A stretch of 8,225 bases of DNA from CAZVWH01 sp964631175 (GCA_964631175.1 CAZVWH010000117.1:1-8225); one strand, 5' to 3'; positions 1 to 6,313 are shown, numbered from the stretch's first letter. Program-made: numbers and translations. Notes: generated by a model not told the origin, from the letters alone.

Positions 1-14
1 ATAAATCGTCCAGT

Positions 15-77
15 GGTTGTGCAACTCGTCACGGTTACGTTTTACGTATGACGTTTAACGAGACGAGCAGCGCAACC
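15..77. repeat. Foldback (long imperfect inverted repeat) with an ACG heptamer core
   Basis: Arm GGTTGTGCAACTCGTC (15-30) pairs with GACGAGCAGCGCAACC (62-77); 13 of 16 positions are complementary. Between the arms the trinucleotide ACG ends at 33, 39, 46, 53 and 60, giving a 7-bp period over the last three intervals, and the palindrome TACGTA (43-48) lies at the centre. The element sits about 80 bp downstream of the stop of the isomerase gene, so in its transcript it could form a 3' hairpin. No T-run follows, so a classical intrinsic terminator is not supported. Confidence 0.6.
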
Positions 78-123
78 GATAAACATATGACGAAACCAGT
101 AGAGCAATATTTAGCCCCGCAAT

Positions 124-146
124 CCTTCGACCCGGCTCAGGACAGG
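124..146. repeat. Possible fragment of a dispersed repeat (CCTTCGAC...CTCAGGACAGG)
   Basis: The sequence CCTTCGACCCGGCTCAGG followed by ACAGG resembles, from memory, the dispersed CCTTCGAC(N)GCTCAGG repeats common between genes in many environmental bacterial genomes. Only one copy is visible here and self-complementarity is weak, so the family assignment is tentative. The rest of 1-159 holds no gene that I can support. Confidence 0.3.
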
Positions 147-159
147 TTTATTGGGGGGT

Positions 160-1917
160 TCAGATGCGGCTTTTCAGCAGTTTGAAAGCGTCTTCACCGC
201 CGTTTATCAGGTGAATCAACGGCTGCGGCCTATCAATACCTTCAATAAACTTGGGTCTCGCTGCCCAAGGCGTGACATTTAAGACGCCTGTCAAATCCAT
301 CCAGTGCTCAAGCCGGGCAACCGGCAGGTCCCAGGTCATATGGAAGTGATTGGCCGGCGGATATTGCTTATACTCGACCATACTTGCGTATTTCGGCACA
401 ACGAAGGTGTGAGGCCAAGTCGGTGTAGTCAGACTGCACATCGCATCGGCAAGTTTGGCCGGCACTTCAGTTGTATGGGCCTCGTCCCAAATCAAACTGA
501 ATAATCCGCTGGCACTACTGTAAGCCGTTCGAGCGGCGATACCATCAATCCCTGCTGGTGTCATAAACGTAACCGAATTGCCGCCGCCGGGGAAGTAGGA
601 CTCATCCGCCAGAGGTAATGTCACGGCGTCCATTATCTTTTTGACCGAAGCTCCGGGTTTTGCTGCCCAATTGAATGACGCACTGCCGGAATTGTCGCCA
701 TCGACCAGCCCCTTATTGTACCAATCTGCCTTTTTGTCGAGTCCTTCGACGCCGATTTTCTCAGCAAGAGCTTTAATTTCCCACGCCTCCCATACTTTTC
801 TAAAGTCCATAAACAAAGGCGGATTTCCACCGGAAAGGTACGTCATAAACAGCATCGTTAAGAGTCCCTGCACATCTGCTTCGGTTGCAAAAGGCAGTGG
901 TGCCTTGCTGCCGTTATGGTCAAACGTGCTGTTGAAGAACGACTCCATCACGTCGGCTACCGGCAGCGGAATACCTCGCTGGTCTGAACCCCATTCCAAC
1001 TGGCTCATAAAACCGCCGCCGACCGCATTCACGTCAGCCATCAAATCACGGACGATTAAATACATAGCCAAACTTTGATTGAATCGTTCGCTATCTGCTT
1101 CGTCGCGAAGCTGTAGCCGTTTGCCGACGTATCTGTTTATCCAGCCTCGCAGAGCTTTTAGCTCTTTTTCGTTATATGCCTTTTTATTCAGCATATCAGC
1201 CAACAGCTTCATATCCAGACGTGTGATTTCCAAACCGAAAGTGTTCCTGGTGGCGATGATATGTGCAAGAGCAGTTTCCATCCCCATCGAATCATGGCCC
1301 AAAATTACAATTCTCCGCCCCCGCAATCCGACAGTGGTTACCGCGGCATAGCACCAGTCAATAAGGTTTTTTCCCGTCTGCTCGGTCATTTTAGGATTCA
1401 AGCCTGTATCCGGCCAATTCCCCACATTTAGGGCTACCATCCGTCCATATTGGCTGATGGCACCATTTAGAGCGTGGGCATAGACTACGCCGGGCTTGGG
1501 GCCGCTGTTGCCGCAGGTAATATTTATAGGAGTATTGGGCGGAAATTGCTGCAGCAACGAGATAGTAGTAAGCTGTGGAAAGGCCCATGTATCCGGCACA
1601 CAGACTAAAATATCCACGCCGGCCTTGCGAAATTGCTGGGCTACAATATCAACCTGCGCTTCGCCATCTATCAAGACTGTGGAATAGACCACCGGTACCG
1701 CCGTCTTATCCGGCAGAACCACTGCACCGCTGATAATGTCAGCCGCCATCTTTACAATATTCTGACAGCGGATGCGGCTGTTCTTATCAATGCGTGGATC
1801 GCTCGTAGCAAAAACACCAATGATGGGAACCTTTGGCGAAGCTTTCCTTATAGCCGGCAAACGAGCGGCTTCCCTTCGGGTCTGAGCCTTAGGGTCGAAG
1901 ACAATCTTCTTTGCCAT
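160..1917 (-). CDS. fucI: L-fucose isomerase family protein (FucI-like aldose-ketose isomerase)
   Basis: A 585-residue cytoplasmic protein, close to the usual FucI length of about 590. The family interconverts L-fucose/L-fuculose (also D-arabinose/D-ribulose) using Mn2+. The three FucI metal ligands can be placed: E346 (in FATEAD), D371 (in FMDFRKVW) and H524 (in ANHFH), matching E337, D361 and H528 of E. coli FucI. Other shared blocks are FNSTFDHNG (328-336, like NSSFDWNG), CVPDTW (106-111), PGVVYAHAL (142-150) and LGHDSMGM (206-213). The C-terminal WAARPKF (551-557) is in the place of the family's WAAHGMD. The ATG start is supported by AGGA at 1927-1930, nine bases upstream. The gene is the last of three same-strand genes after E1 and E2, 101 bp past the E2 stop. 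No fuculokinase, aldolase or transporter is nearby. Outside the active site it is quite diverged, so the sugar it uses is uncertain. Confidence 0.87.
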   Translation of the reverse strand: MAKKIVFDPKAQTRREAARLPAIRKASPKVPIIGVFATSDPRIDKNSRIRCQNIVKMAADIISGAVVLPDKTAVPVVYSTVLIDGEAQVDIVAQQFRKAGVDILVCVPDTWAFPQLTTISLLQQFPPNTPINITCGNSGPKPGVVYAHALNGAISQYGRMVALNVGNWPDTGLNPKMTEQTGKNLIDWCYAAVTTVGLRGRRIVILGHDSMGMETALAHIIATRNTFGLEITRLDMKLLADMLNKKAYNEKELKALRGWINRYVGKRLQLRDEADSERFNQSLAMYLIVRDLMADVNAVGGGFMSQLEWGSDQRGIPLPVADVMESFFNSTFDHNGSKAPLPFATEADVQGLLTMLFMTYLSGGNPPLFMDFRKVWEAWEIKALAEKIGVEGLDKKADWYNKGLVDGDNSGSASFNWAAKPGASVKKIMDAVTLPLADESYFPGGGNSVTFMTPAGIDGIAARTAYSSASGLFSLIWDEAHTTEVPAKLADAMCSLTTPTWPHTFVVPKYASMVEYKQYPPANHFHMTWDLPVARLEHWMDLTGVLNVTPWAARPKFIEGIDRPQPLIHLINGGEDAFKLLKSRI

Positions 1918-1941
1918 TTCATATAATCCTATATTGCTACC

Positions 1942-2031
1942 GGTTAAATGGTAATTGGTTAAATGATGAATAGCAAAGTAGAAACAGTGACTATTTACCA
2001 GTTACCAATCACCAATTATCAATTACCAGTA
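1942..2031. repeat. Inverted pair of degenerate heptamer arrays (GGTAATT / TTACCAA)
   Basis: In the right part the tetramer ACCA (once ATCA) begins at 1997, 2004, 2011, 2018 and 2025, an exact 7-bp period over five units. The left part carries the opposite-strand form, with GGT at 1942, 1950 and 1957. TAATTGGT (1952-1959) pairs perfectly with ACCAATTA (2011-2018), and GGTAATTG (1950-1957) with CAATTACC (2020-2027), so a hairpin is possible between the E2 and isomerase genes. The array runs into the E2 coding end: the last residues T-G-N and the stop at 2019-2030 are read from repeat sequence. Confidence 0.75.
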
Positions 2032-3269
2032 TTGAATGTGGATGTATCTTCCAGCAGCTTCCTAACGAAGTCCAGAAATTGTGCTGCGTATGCACCATTG
2101 GTGACTTTGTGGTCCACCGACAGGGTCATGCTCATAAGTTTGCGCACCAAGATATTGCTATTATCAGGCACACAGGTATCGGTTATTTTGCCGATGCCTA
2201 AAATGCTGCATTGGCCGGGCACGACAATCGGAATAAAGTTCTCTATACCGAAGGCACCAAGGTTGCTAACGGTAATGCAGCCGCCTTCCAAATCATCTGG
2301 AGACAGTTTATTATTGCGGGCCCTTTCAATTAGGTCTTGACTGTTTCGTGCAATCTGTTTGATATCCTTTTTGTTCACATCCTTAACAATCGGAGCTATC
2401 AAGCCGCCCGGCACAGATATTGCCAGGCCAACGTGGATTGCATCGGCCAATTTAACGGCCTCACCAGCTAATTGGCCTGTCATAATCGGGTATTTCTCCA
2501 GCCCTGTCGCTACTGCTTTCATAAGAAAATCATTGTAGGAAATCTTCTGGTCACCTTTTTCGTTAATCTTTGTTCGCAGCGCAACCAGGTCGGTGACATC
2601 AGCTTTTGCAATAAGATAGAAGCACGGTATTTCGTGCTTGGATTTAAGCATTCTTTCCGCTGTTATTCGCTGTATTCTGTTCAATGGTATAGTTGCACCA
2701 AGTTTGACTTTTTCTTGAACCCCCGGTGTAAAAGCGGAGGCTAAACGCTTTTCTGCGTCGGCGGCATTTTTAACATCCTGCTCGGTAATTCTGCCTGAGG
2801 GGCCTGTAGCAGTGACTGTTGCCAAGTCCACGCTGAGTTCTTCAGCTAATTTCTTTGCACGCGGTGAAGCTATAACTTTGCCCGCTGGTTTGGCTGGTTC
2901 CGTTTTAGTTGTTTCAGCAGCAGGAGCCGCAGGTGCAGCTTCTGTAGCGCTAACAGATGTGCTCATGCTTGCCGCAGTAGAAGCAGCACCACCTTTGAGG
3001 GTGTCTATAAAGCTTTGTGGCACTTCTTCATCCTTGGCGCCCAGAACCATCAGCGGCTCACCTACGGGCAATGTCTGTCCCTCTTCAACAAGGATGTGTT
3101 TAACAAAGCCTTCAGCCGGTGATTCCATCTCCAGTGTTGCTTTGTCGGTCTCTATCTCAAAAATCACGTCGCTTTTCTCAACCTTATCGCCAACCTTGAC
3201 CATGCAATCAACAATAGTTCCTTCTTCCATCGTCTGTCCAAGCTGTGGTAATCTTATTTCTTTTGCCAT
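2019..3269 (-). CDS. Dihydrolipoyllysine acyltransferase, E2 of a pyruvate/acetoin-type 2-oxoacid dehydrogenase complex
   Basis: A 416-residue E2 with the standard order. It has one N-terminal lipoyl domain (about 1-77; lipoyl-accepting K43 in TDKATLEME), an Ala/Pro/Thr-rich flexible linker (about 95-130), a peripheral-subunit-binding domain that would dock E1/E3 (about 131-168, VIASPRAKKLAEE to GRITEQDV) and a C-terminal catalytic domain (about 190-416). VSNLGAFG (334-341) is the typical E2 block. The active-site signature usually written DHRxxDG reads DHKVTNG (386-392): the catalytic His387 is kept, but Arg is Lys and Asp is Asn. The ATG start follows a good GAGGA site (3277-3281, 7-nt spacer). 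E1 lies directly upstream on the same strand, which makes pyruvate (pdhC/aceF) or acetoin (acoC) the likely pathway; branched-chain substrates are less likely. E3 is not in the window. Confidence 0.92.
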   Translation of the reverse strand: MAKEIRLPQLGQTMEEGTIVDCMVKVGDKVEKSDVIFEIETDKATLEMESPAEGFVKHILVEEGQTLPVGEPLMVLGAKDEEVPQSFIDTLKGGAASTAASMSTSVSATEAAPAAPAAETTKTEPAKPAGKVIASPRAKKLAEELSVDLATVTATGPSGRITEQDVKNAADAEKRLASAFTPGVQEKVKLGATIPLNRIQRITAERMLKSKHEIPCFYLIAKADVTDLVALRTKINEKGDQKISYNDFLMKAVATGLEKYPIMTGQLAGEAVKLADAIHVGLAISVPGGLIAPIVKDVNKKDIKQIARNSQDLIERARNNKLSPDDLEGGCITVSNLGAFGIENFIPIVVPGQCSILGIGKITDTCVPDNSNILVRKLMSMTLSVDHKVTNGAYAAQFLDFVRKLLEDTSTFNTGN

Positions 3270-3290
3270 CTATAAATCCTCATTTTTTCG

Positions 3291-3339
3291 TTATTGGTAA
3301 TTGGTGAACTAATGGTTTGTTATTTGTGATTTGATGAAC
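3291..3339. repeat. Left heptamer-repeat arm in the E2-E1 gap
   Basis: The stretch divides into degenerate 7-mers of GGTAATT type: GGTAATT (3296-3302), GGTGAAC, TAATGGT, TTGTTAT, TTGTGAT and TTGATGA (ending 3337). It is the inverted counterpart of the array at 3466-3552: GGTAATTGGT (3296-3305) is the exact reverse complement of ACCAATTACC (3543-3552), and TGATTTG (3327-3333) of CAAATCA (3469-3475). Confidence 0.65.
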
Positions 3340-3340
3340 T

Positions 3341-3448
3341 GTCATTGCGAGGCCTGAAAGGCCGTGGCAATCTCAAGTCTGTGAAAAATAGAAATTGCTT
3401 CGCTTCCGCCTTCGCCAAGGCTACGACGGACAAGTCGCTCGCAATGAC
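3341..3448. repeat. REP/MITE-like palindromic element with GTCATTGCGAG ends
   Basis: The ends are a perfect 11-bp inverted repeat, GTCATTGCGAG (3341-3351) and CTCGCAATGAC (3438-3448). Inside is a weaker pair around GGCAATCTC (3366-3374) and GAAATTGCTTCG (3391-3402). It resembles, from memory, the non-coding CATTGCGAG...CAATCTC palindromic repeats dispersed through many bacterial genomes. The octamer TGAACTGT occurs on both sides (3335-3342 and 3459-3466), which might be a trace of target duplication, though it overlaps the left end by two bases and leaves ten bases at the right. There is no coding capacity, so any movement would need a transposase from elsewhere. Confidence 0.65.
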
Positions 3449-3465
3449 AACGGTCAATTGAACTG

Positions 3466-3552
3466 TTACAAATCAATAGTTACCAATTCACTAATCAACT
3501 AACTTACAATTTACCAGTTACCATTTAACCAATAATTATTTAACCAATTACC
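3466..3552. repeat. Right heptamer-repeat arm, overlapping the E1 stop codon
   Basis: A/T-rich degenerate 7-mers of TTACCAA type: TTACAAA, TCAATAG and TTACCAA are consecutive at 3466-3486, and TAC ends at 3507, 3514 and 3521. AATAATTATT (3531-3540) is a perfect palindrome. The terminal 13-mer TTAACCAATTACC (3540-3552) supplies the last three E1 codons (V-I-G) and its TAA stop. The same 13-mer occurs in reverse complement at 1950-1962. Confidence 0.7.
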
Positions 3553-5783
3553 CTTTTTACAGTCTCGACAATTTGTTCGATGCTGGGAATACTTGCGTTT
3601 TCCAACGGCTCGCTCATCGGCGGCGGTGCATCAACCGCTGCAAGATTAACCGGTGCCGCATCGAGGTAATCAAAGCCGTGTGAGCCATCGTCGAACTGGT
3701 ACTCCATAAACTGTCCGCTTATTTCTCTGCCTACGCCGCAAGTGCCGAAACCTTCGCTTACCGTGATTAAGCGTCCCGTTTTGCGAACCGATTCAGCTAT
3801 CGTTTTGATATCCAACGGCTTTAACGTCCGCGCATCGATTACCTCAGCTTCTATACCGTGCTGATCGGCGAGAACCTTGGCCGCCTGCAAAGTGTACATC
3901 GCCATTCTGCTGTAGCTTACGATAGTAGCGTCGCTTCCCTGTCTTTTGATGTCCGCCACGCCCAGCGGAATAATGTAATCACCCCTCGGCACTGGGCCAA
4001 GCTGGCCGTATGTTGCCTTGTGCTCGATAAATACCACCGGATTATCGCTGCGGATAGCAGCTTTGAGCAGACCCTTCGCATCGTACGGCGTGGACGGCAT
4101 AACTACGTAAAGTCCCGGCGGATGCATCAGCCATGCCTCAAGAGATTCAGAATGGTGAGCAGCGATACATCTTCCCACGCCACCTTCGGTTCGCAGCACC
4201 ATCGGCACTTTTGCTTTGCCGCCGAACATATAGCGATTATATGCGCCGACGTGGACGAGCTGGTCCATCGCTATCGTGACAAAATCGACATACATAATCT
4301 CAGCTACCGGCCGCATACCACGAAGGGCTGCGCCTACTGCGGTACCTGTGATAGCTGCCTCGGATATCGCAGTGTCGATAACCCGTTCAGTGCCGAACTC
4401 GGCCAATAATCCGCGGGTGGCCTGATACGCTCCGCCATAAAGGCCCACGTCTTCGCCCATCACGAAAACGCGCTCGTCCCTTCTCATTTCCTCTGCCTGT
4501 GCAGCCGAGACCGCCGCGGCGATGGTCATAACATCCATATCGAATTGCGATTTGACTACCGCCTTGGCCTGCTCGGTGGCCTCCTTTTTGGTTTTAGCTG
4601 TGGATGAAGCCAACGCAGCCTCAAAAGCAGCAGTTGTCTCCATTACTTTTTTGGACATCTGTTTTTCAGAGTTGATAAGTTCGGACGGATATATTTCTTC
4701 GACGTATACATCTTTTGCCACATCCGCAGGATTGGGCCAGGGACTATCCAGGCCAAACTGTGTGGCAGCTTCGATGGTGTTAAAAGCTTTGTCTTTTATC
4801 TTATCTAACTGCTCTTCGGTACACAGCGACTCCGAGAGAAGTTTTTTTCTGAGAACGATAATCGGGTCGCGCTGGTGCCAGGCTTTTTCCTCGGCCTTGG
4901 TGCGGTAGGCCCGCGGGTCGCTTCGGCTATGCCCAAACCAGCGATAGGTCTTGGCTTCGATAATTGTCATTTGATGGTCTTTCCTTGCCCTTGCCACTGC
5001 TTTGCGCACTGCAAGAAGAACTGCGACCGCATCCTGACCGTCAACAATCATAGCGGGCACATCGTATGCGGCTGCTCGTTGGGCAATATCCTCAATATTG
5101 CTTGCCCTAAGGGTACCTTCTACTTCGCTGTCGGAGAAAGGCACACTCATTCCGTAAAGGTTATTTTCAATGATTGCTACTAAAGGCACTTTTAAGGTCG
5201 ATGCCATATTCATAGACTCATGGAAACTGCCGCAATTGGTGGAGCCGTCGCCGAAAAACGAGAGTACTACACGGCCACTTTTTTTGAATTTTTCGGCCAG
5301 AGCAGCTCCGACCGCAGGCGGCTGATTGCCGCCTACAATGCCGGTTGAGCCGAGATTATTTTGTTTATCCACCTCAGCGATGTGCATCGAGCCGCCTCTG
5401 CCTTTACAGTAGCCGGTCTCTTTGCCCATCAGTTCAGCCATCATACTGTTCCAGTGCCTCTGGCGGTCTTGCTGGCTGTCAGCGTATTTGTTGCCGATGG
5501 CACCGCAGTGCCCGTGGCCACGGTGGGTTGAGCCGATCACATCGCCACGCTCGATAGCAGCGATGGCACCGGTAGCAACAGCCTCTTCGCCGGCATAAAG
5601 ATGTGAAGCGCCTTTGATAATATTCTGACCCAAAAGCTCAAATACCTTTTCTTCAAAAAAACGTATTTCGTAAATAGTCCTGAGCCAATCGGTTGCATCG
5701 GCAAGTGTGATTAGACCATCGGTTATAAGCTCTTTTAGCTTAGGAATCGGTTTTGTTCGCGCGTCATCGATACAAAAATCCAT
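3540..5783 (-). CDS. Fused alpha-beta E1 of a pyruvate/acetoin-type dehydrogenase complex (thiamine diphosphate-dependent)
   Basis: A 747-residue single chain that joins two normally separate subunits. The alpha part (about 1-365) has HRGHGH (87-92), the ThDP/Mg signature from GDGS (178-181) to ENN (206-208), and the loop YRWFGHSRSDPRAYRT (280-295). An Ala/Lys-rich, charged linker covers about 366-413. The beta part (about 414-747) has GEDVGLYGG (443-451; E444 is the expected cofactor-activating Glu), AAHHSESLEAW (541-551) and PSTPYDAKG. E1 decarboxylates the keto substrate and acylates the E2 lipoyl group. The alpha part looks as much like acetoin dehydrogenase AcoA as PdhA, so pyruvate is the likelier but unproven substrate. 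I chose ATG at 5783 over an in-frame GTG at 5798: GGAG (5793-5796) is 9 nt before the ATG, and nothing suitable precedes the GTG. Met376 (4658), in the linker, has no ribosome-binding site, so independent beta translation is not supported. E2 follows 270 bp downstream. Confidence 0.9.
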   Translation of the reverse strand: MDFCIDDARTKPIPKLKELITDGLITLADATDWLRTIYEIRFFEEKVFELLGQNIIKGASHLYAGEEAVATGAIAAIERGDVIGSTHRGHGHCGAIGNKYADSQQDRQRHWNSMMAELMGKETGYCKGRGGSMHIAEVDKQNNLGSTGIVGGNQPPAVGAALAEKFKKSGRVVLSFFGDGSTNCGSFHESMNMASTLKVPLVAIIENNLYGMSVPFSDSEVEGTLRASNIEDIAQRAAAYDVPAMIVDGQDAVAVLLAVRKAVARARKDHQMTIIEAKTYRWFGHSRSDPRAYRTKAEEKAWHQRDPIIVLRKKLLSESLCTEEQLDKIKDKAFNTIEAATQFGLDSPWPNPADVAKDVYVEEIYPSELINSEKQMSKKVMETTAAFEAALASSTAKTKKEATEQAKAVVKSQFDMDVMTIAAAVSAAQAEEMRRDERVFVMGEDVGLYGGAYQATRGLLAEFGTERVIDTAISEAAITGTAVGAALRGMRPVAEIMYVDFVTIAMDQLVHVGAYNRYMFGGKAKVPMVLRTEGGVGRCIAAHHSESLEAWLMHPPGLYVVMPSTPYDAKGLLKAAIRSDNPVVFIEHKATYGQLGPVPRGDYIIPLGVADIKRQGSDATIVSYSRMAMYTLQAAKVLADQHGIEAEVIDARTLKPLDIKTIAESVRKTGRLITVSEGFGTCGVGREISGQFMEYQFDDGSHGFDYLDAAPVNLAAVDAPPPMSEPLENASIPSIEQIVETVKRVIG

Positions 5784-5800
5784 AGTGGCGATCTCCACTA
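5783..5800 (-). promoter_or_regulatory. Start-site hairpin covering the E1 ribosome-binding site
   Basis: In the message, UAGUGG and CCACUA form a perfect 6-bp stem with a 6-base loop (AGAUCG). The ribosome-binding GGAG (5793-5796) lies half in the stem and half in the loop, and the A of the AUG is the last stem base. This could limit E1 translation, but the stem is short and the regulatory role is inferred. Confidence 0.4.
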
Positions 5801-5877
5801 AAATGCAAAATGTCTAAATAAGCAAAAAAGTTAGCTAAAATGAACTAAAATTTGAAGTGCCTAAAGTTCTGAGAGCG

Positions 5878-6007
5878 TCTAACAAAATGAATAGTACTGT
5901 TTTCTGTTTGTTACTCCCGCGCAGGCGGGAGTCCAGAAAATCCATAAAAGAATGGATTCCCGCTTTCGCGGGAACGACAGTCGTAGAACACCTTTCATTT
6001 TGTTAGA
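5878..6007. repeat. Inverted-repeat element with TCTAACAAAATGAA ends
   Basis: A perfect 14-bp inverted repeat, TCTAACAAAATGAA (5878-5891) and TTCATTTTGTTAGA (5994-6007), bounds a 130-bp unit without coding capacity. Its interior carries the GC-rich double hairpin at 5913-5974. The size and perfect termini suggest a MITE-like or foldback element; no target duplication was found. Confidence 0.6.
5913..5974. repeat. Double/triple hairpin of the ACTCCCGC...GCGGGAA type
   Basis: Three perfect stems follow one another: ACTCCCGC/GCGGGAGT (5913-5920 with 5925-5932, loop GCAG), ATCCAT/ATGGAT (5940-5945 with 5952-5957, loop AAAAGA) and TTCCCGC/GCGGGAA (5957-5963 with 5968-5974, loop TTTC). It resembles, from memory, the dispersed repeat with CCCGCTTTCGCGGGAA cores found in many bacteria. 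In the minus-strand transcript the stems could act as structural barriers; there is no clean T-run to call a terminator. Confidence 0.65.
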
Positions 6008-6010
6008 ACC

Positions 6011-6151
6011 TTGCTTTGTTGAAAAGGTACCGGGTCATTTCGACCGAAGCGTCTCCAAGGGATGCGAAGTGGAGAAATCTGTTTAAAATAGATTTCTCGA
6101 CTTGCCTTTCAGCTCGCTCGAAACGACAGTTATGGCGTTTTCAACAGAGCA
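6011..6151. mobile_element. MITE-like element flanked by TTAGAACC direct repeats
   Basis: This non-coding unit of 141 bp has near-terminal inverted repeats GCTTTGTTGAAAA (6013-6025) and TTTTCAACAGAGC (6138-6150), which match at 12 of 13 positions. It is bordered exactly by an 8-bp direct repeat, TTAGAACC at 6003-6010 and 6152-6159, as a target-site duplication would be. Inside are GTCATTTCGA (6034-6043) with TCGAAACGAC (6118-6127; 9 of 10) and the perfect stem GAGAAATCT/AGATTTCTC (6072-6080 with 6090-6098). The interior resembles the dispersed GTCATTTCGACCGAAG...GAGAAATCT repeats. The mobile nature is inferred from the borders alone. Confidence 0.5.
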
Positions 6152-6212
6152 TTAGAACCTCTAAGTCTTTTTTAAACTTTAGCTCACTTTAGACACTTTA
6201 GGCACTTTCTCA

Positions 6213-6250
6213 TAATCCGTTATGGCGGATTAGATTGGAACCTGCTCCAA
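6213..6250 (-). other. Two adjacent hairpins downstream of the debranching enzyme gene
   Basis: TAATCCG/CGGATTA (6213-6219 with 6226-6232, loop TTATGG) and TTGGA/TCCAA (6235-6239 with 6246-6250) are perfect stems, 86-123 bp beyond the stop of the debranching gene. They may end or stabilise its transcript. Neither is followed by a T-run on the minus strand, so intrinsic termination is not shown. Confidence 0.35.
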
Positions 6251-6313
6251 GTGCCAAGATAGGGTAATATACAGATTTAAATAAAAAATACAACTAAAAA
6301 TGATATATAGATA

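Larger units (their letters stand above)
5855..6207. repeat. Outer inverted repeat (AAGTGCCTAAAGT) enclosing a nested element cluster
   Basis: AAGTGCCTAAAGT (5855-5867) and ACTTTAGGCACTT (6195-6207) are a perfect 13-bp inverted pair. The right arm extends into a short-period array, with CTTTAG beginning at 6177, 6187 and 6196 and a partial unit at 6205 (spacing 10, 9, 9). The left arm has related CTAAA units at 5835, 5845 and 5861. The pair encloses two further inverted-repeat elements. Confidence 0.65.

Noticed and set aside
1995..2031. CRISPR-like or iteron array
   Set aside because: Units are 7 bp with no spacers, and no cas or rep gene is present; degenerate short tandem repeats explain it.
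2812..3300. Plus-strand reading frame of 162 residues over the E2 N-terminus
   Set aside because: Its Ala/Ser-rich translation mirrors the Ala/Pro linker and lipoyl domain on the opposite strand; a shadow of E2.
3858..4409. Plus-strand reading frame of 183 residues inside E1
   Set aside because: It is antisense to the well-conserved E1 beta region, shows no recognisable domain, and the minus frame explains the sequence.
4641..4658. Internal ATG codons (Met376, Met381) as a separate start for the E1 beta part
   Set aside because: Neither has a purine-rich ribosome-binding site and the frame is continuous, so a fusion protein is the simpler reading.
5784..5798. GTG at 5798 as the E1 start, adding five residues
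   Set aside because: No ribosome-binding sequence upstream, while ATG at 5783 has GGAG at good spacing.
5799..5860. Sigma-70 promoter for E1
   Set aside because: The region is A/T-rich, so TATTTA- and TTGCTT-like words occur easily; no pair with convincing spacing could be singled out.
5913..5974. Intrinsic terminator upstream of E1
   Set aside because: Strong GC-rich stems exist on both strands, but neither is followed by a continuous T-run; the sequence matches a dispersed repeat type better.
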